Part shown: one piece after another, positions 63,706 to 64,000 of the stretch
How positions within the stretch are numbered: position 1 is the first letter of the stretch
Layout of the letters: each line of letters starts with the position of its first letter
NCBI RefSeq assembly: GCF_038039215.1
Contig: NZ_JBBPCL010000003.1
Span: 124,001 to 188,000 of the forward strand
Source of the DNA: Pseudonocardia sp. T1-2H
GTDB lineage: Bacteria; Actinomycetota; Actinomycetes; Mycobacteriales; Pseudonocardiaceae
DNA: 64,000 bases
Reading direction: 5' to 3'
The notes under the pieces: generated by a model
Seen by the model: only the letters and a program-made list of their open reading frames with translations
Told to the model about the DNA's origin: nothing
Database searches by the model: none
Program-made: the position numbers and the translations under genes

Positions 63706-64000
63706 CGTCGGTGTGGCCGGTCGATCTCGGCCGCGAAGAAGGCCGAGGCCGCTTTCAGGATGTCGTTGGCCCGCTTGAGCTCGGCGTTCTCTCGGCGCAG
63801 CCTGCGCAGCTCGTCTGACTCCTGCGTGGTCGTGCCGGGCCGGACGCCGGAGTCTGTCTCGGCTTGGCGGACCCACTTGCGCACGGTCTCGCCGGTGCCG
63901 ACTCCGAGCTTGTCGGCGACGGCGTTCATCGCCGCCCACAGCGAGTCGTGGTCGTCGCGGATCTCGGCGACCATCCGTACCGCCCGCTCACGCAACTCCG
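63699..64000 (-). CDS. IS3-family transposase OrfA, start beyond window
   Basis: About 100 residues visible. The reading continues off the window edge just before LRERAVRMVAEIRDDHDSLW, so the true start is outside. It has a helix-turn-helix (VADKLGVGTGETVRKWVRQA) and a leucine-zipper-like tail (ELRRLRRENAELKRANDILK). The end overlaps the start of OrfB. Confidence 0.85.
   Translation of the reverse strand, partial: ELRERAVRMVAEIRDDHDSLWAAMNAVADKLGVGTGETVRKWVRQAETDSGVRPGTTTQESDELRRLRRENAELKRANDILKAASAFFAAEIDRPHRRW

Larger units (their letters stand above)
62737..64000 (-). mobile_element. IS3-family insertion sequence, 5' end beyond window
   Basis: Carries orfA and orfB of an IS3-type element on the minus strand. 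TGAACCGCCCCGG at 62738-62750 is a typical IS3 terminal sequence and marks the left boundary. The right end lies outside the window. Confidence 0.85.

Overview
This 64 kb window is high-GC actinobacterial DNA. MCE and YrbE genes, an XRE/ImmA/MAB_1171c-type operon, a streptomycete-like SCO6880 conjugation module and very high GC3 point to an actinomycete, probably Pseudonocardiaceae (inference). It looks like accessory DNA, perhaps a plasmid or integrated island. Several blocks of cargo are separated by decayed insertion sequences of at least eight kinds (IS5, IS4, ISL3, NF041680-type, IS701, IS1380, IS110, IS3).

Layout. (1) 1-8.65 kb, minus strand: a tightly overlapping RiPP operon of the thiazole/oxazole-modified microcin (TOMM) type. 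It runs from a precursor peptide with a CCCC-TP-CCCC core, through an RRE/E1-like leader-binding protein, YcaO cyclodehydratase, SagB-type dehydrogenase, an uncharacterised repeat/winged-helix protein and an M36 metallopeptidase, to a B12-binding (radical SAM type) protein cut by the window edge. (2) 9.0-13.5 kb: an IS graveyard, with a SAM methyltransferase in the middle. (3) 13.5-17.5 kb: a hypothetical gene facing a four-gene operon of XRE regulator, ImmA/IrrE-like protease, MAB_1171c-family membrane protein and LLM-type flavin oxidoreductase. (4) 18.0-33.2 kb, plus strand: a conjugative type IV secretion operon with a ParA-like ATPase, GH16 glycosidase, Rpf-like transglycosylase, degenerate ATPase, small membrane proteins, VirB6-like, SCO6880, VirB4-like, NlpC/P60 and VirD4-like proteins. 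No relaxase or integrase is visible. (5) 33.5-34.5 kb: three gene fragments. (6) 35.4-49.2 kb: an aromatic catabolic block with a meta-cleavage hydrolase, carbazole-dioxygenase-like Rieske oxygenase, Rieske ferredoxin, DUF35 protein, ferredoxin reductase, GntR regulator, BphC-like extradiol dioxygenase, salicylate-hydroxylase-like monooxygenase, catechol 2,3-dioxygenase and YciI protein. (7) 49.5-60.7 kb: a complete mce operon (YrbEA, YrbEB, MceA-F, two Mce-associated proteins and an MlaF-type ATPase). (8) 60.8-64 kb: a flavin reductase, an SDR and an IS3 element that runs off the window.

How they fit. The Rieske system, BphC-like enzyme, hydrolase, salicylate hydroxylase and catechol 2,3-dioxygenase can be strung into one route: angular dioxygenation of a dibenzofuran- or carbazole-like compound, ring cleavage, hydrolysis to salicylate, then catechol meta-cleavage. 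The adjacent mce transporter could import such hydrophobic compounds. The TOMM operon should make a polythiazole peptide unlike those I recognise.

Caveat on quality. At least a dozen reading frames across the window (RiPP, T4SS, mce and IS genes alike) are broken by one missing base, usually in a short G, C or T run, and adding one base restores the family sequence each time. I take most of these as sequencing undercalls, so I annotate such genes as frameshifted CDS and not as dead genes. Exact frameshift positions are approximate.
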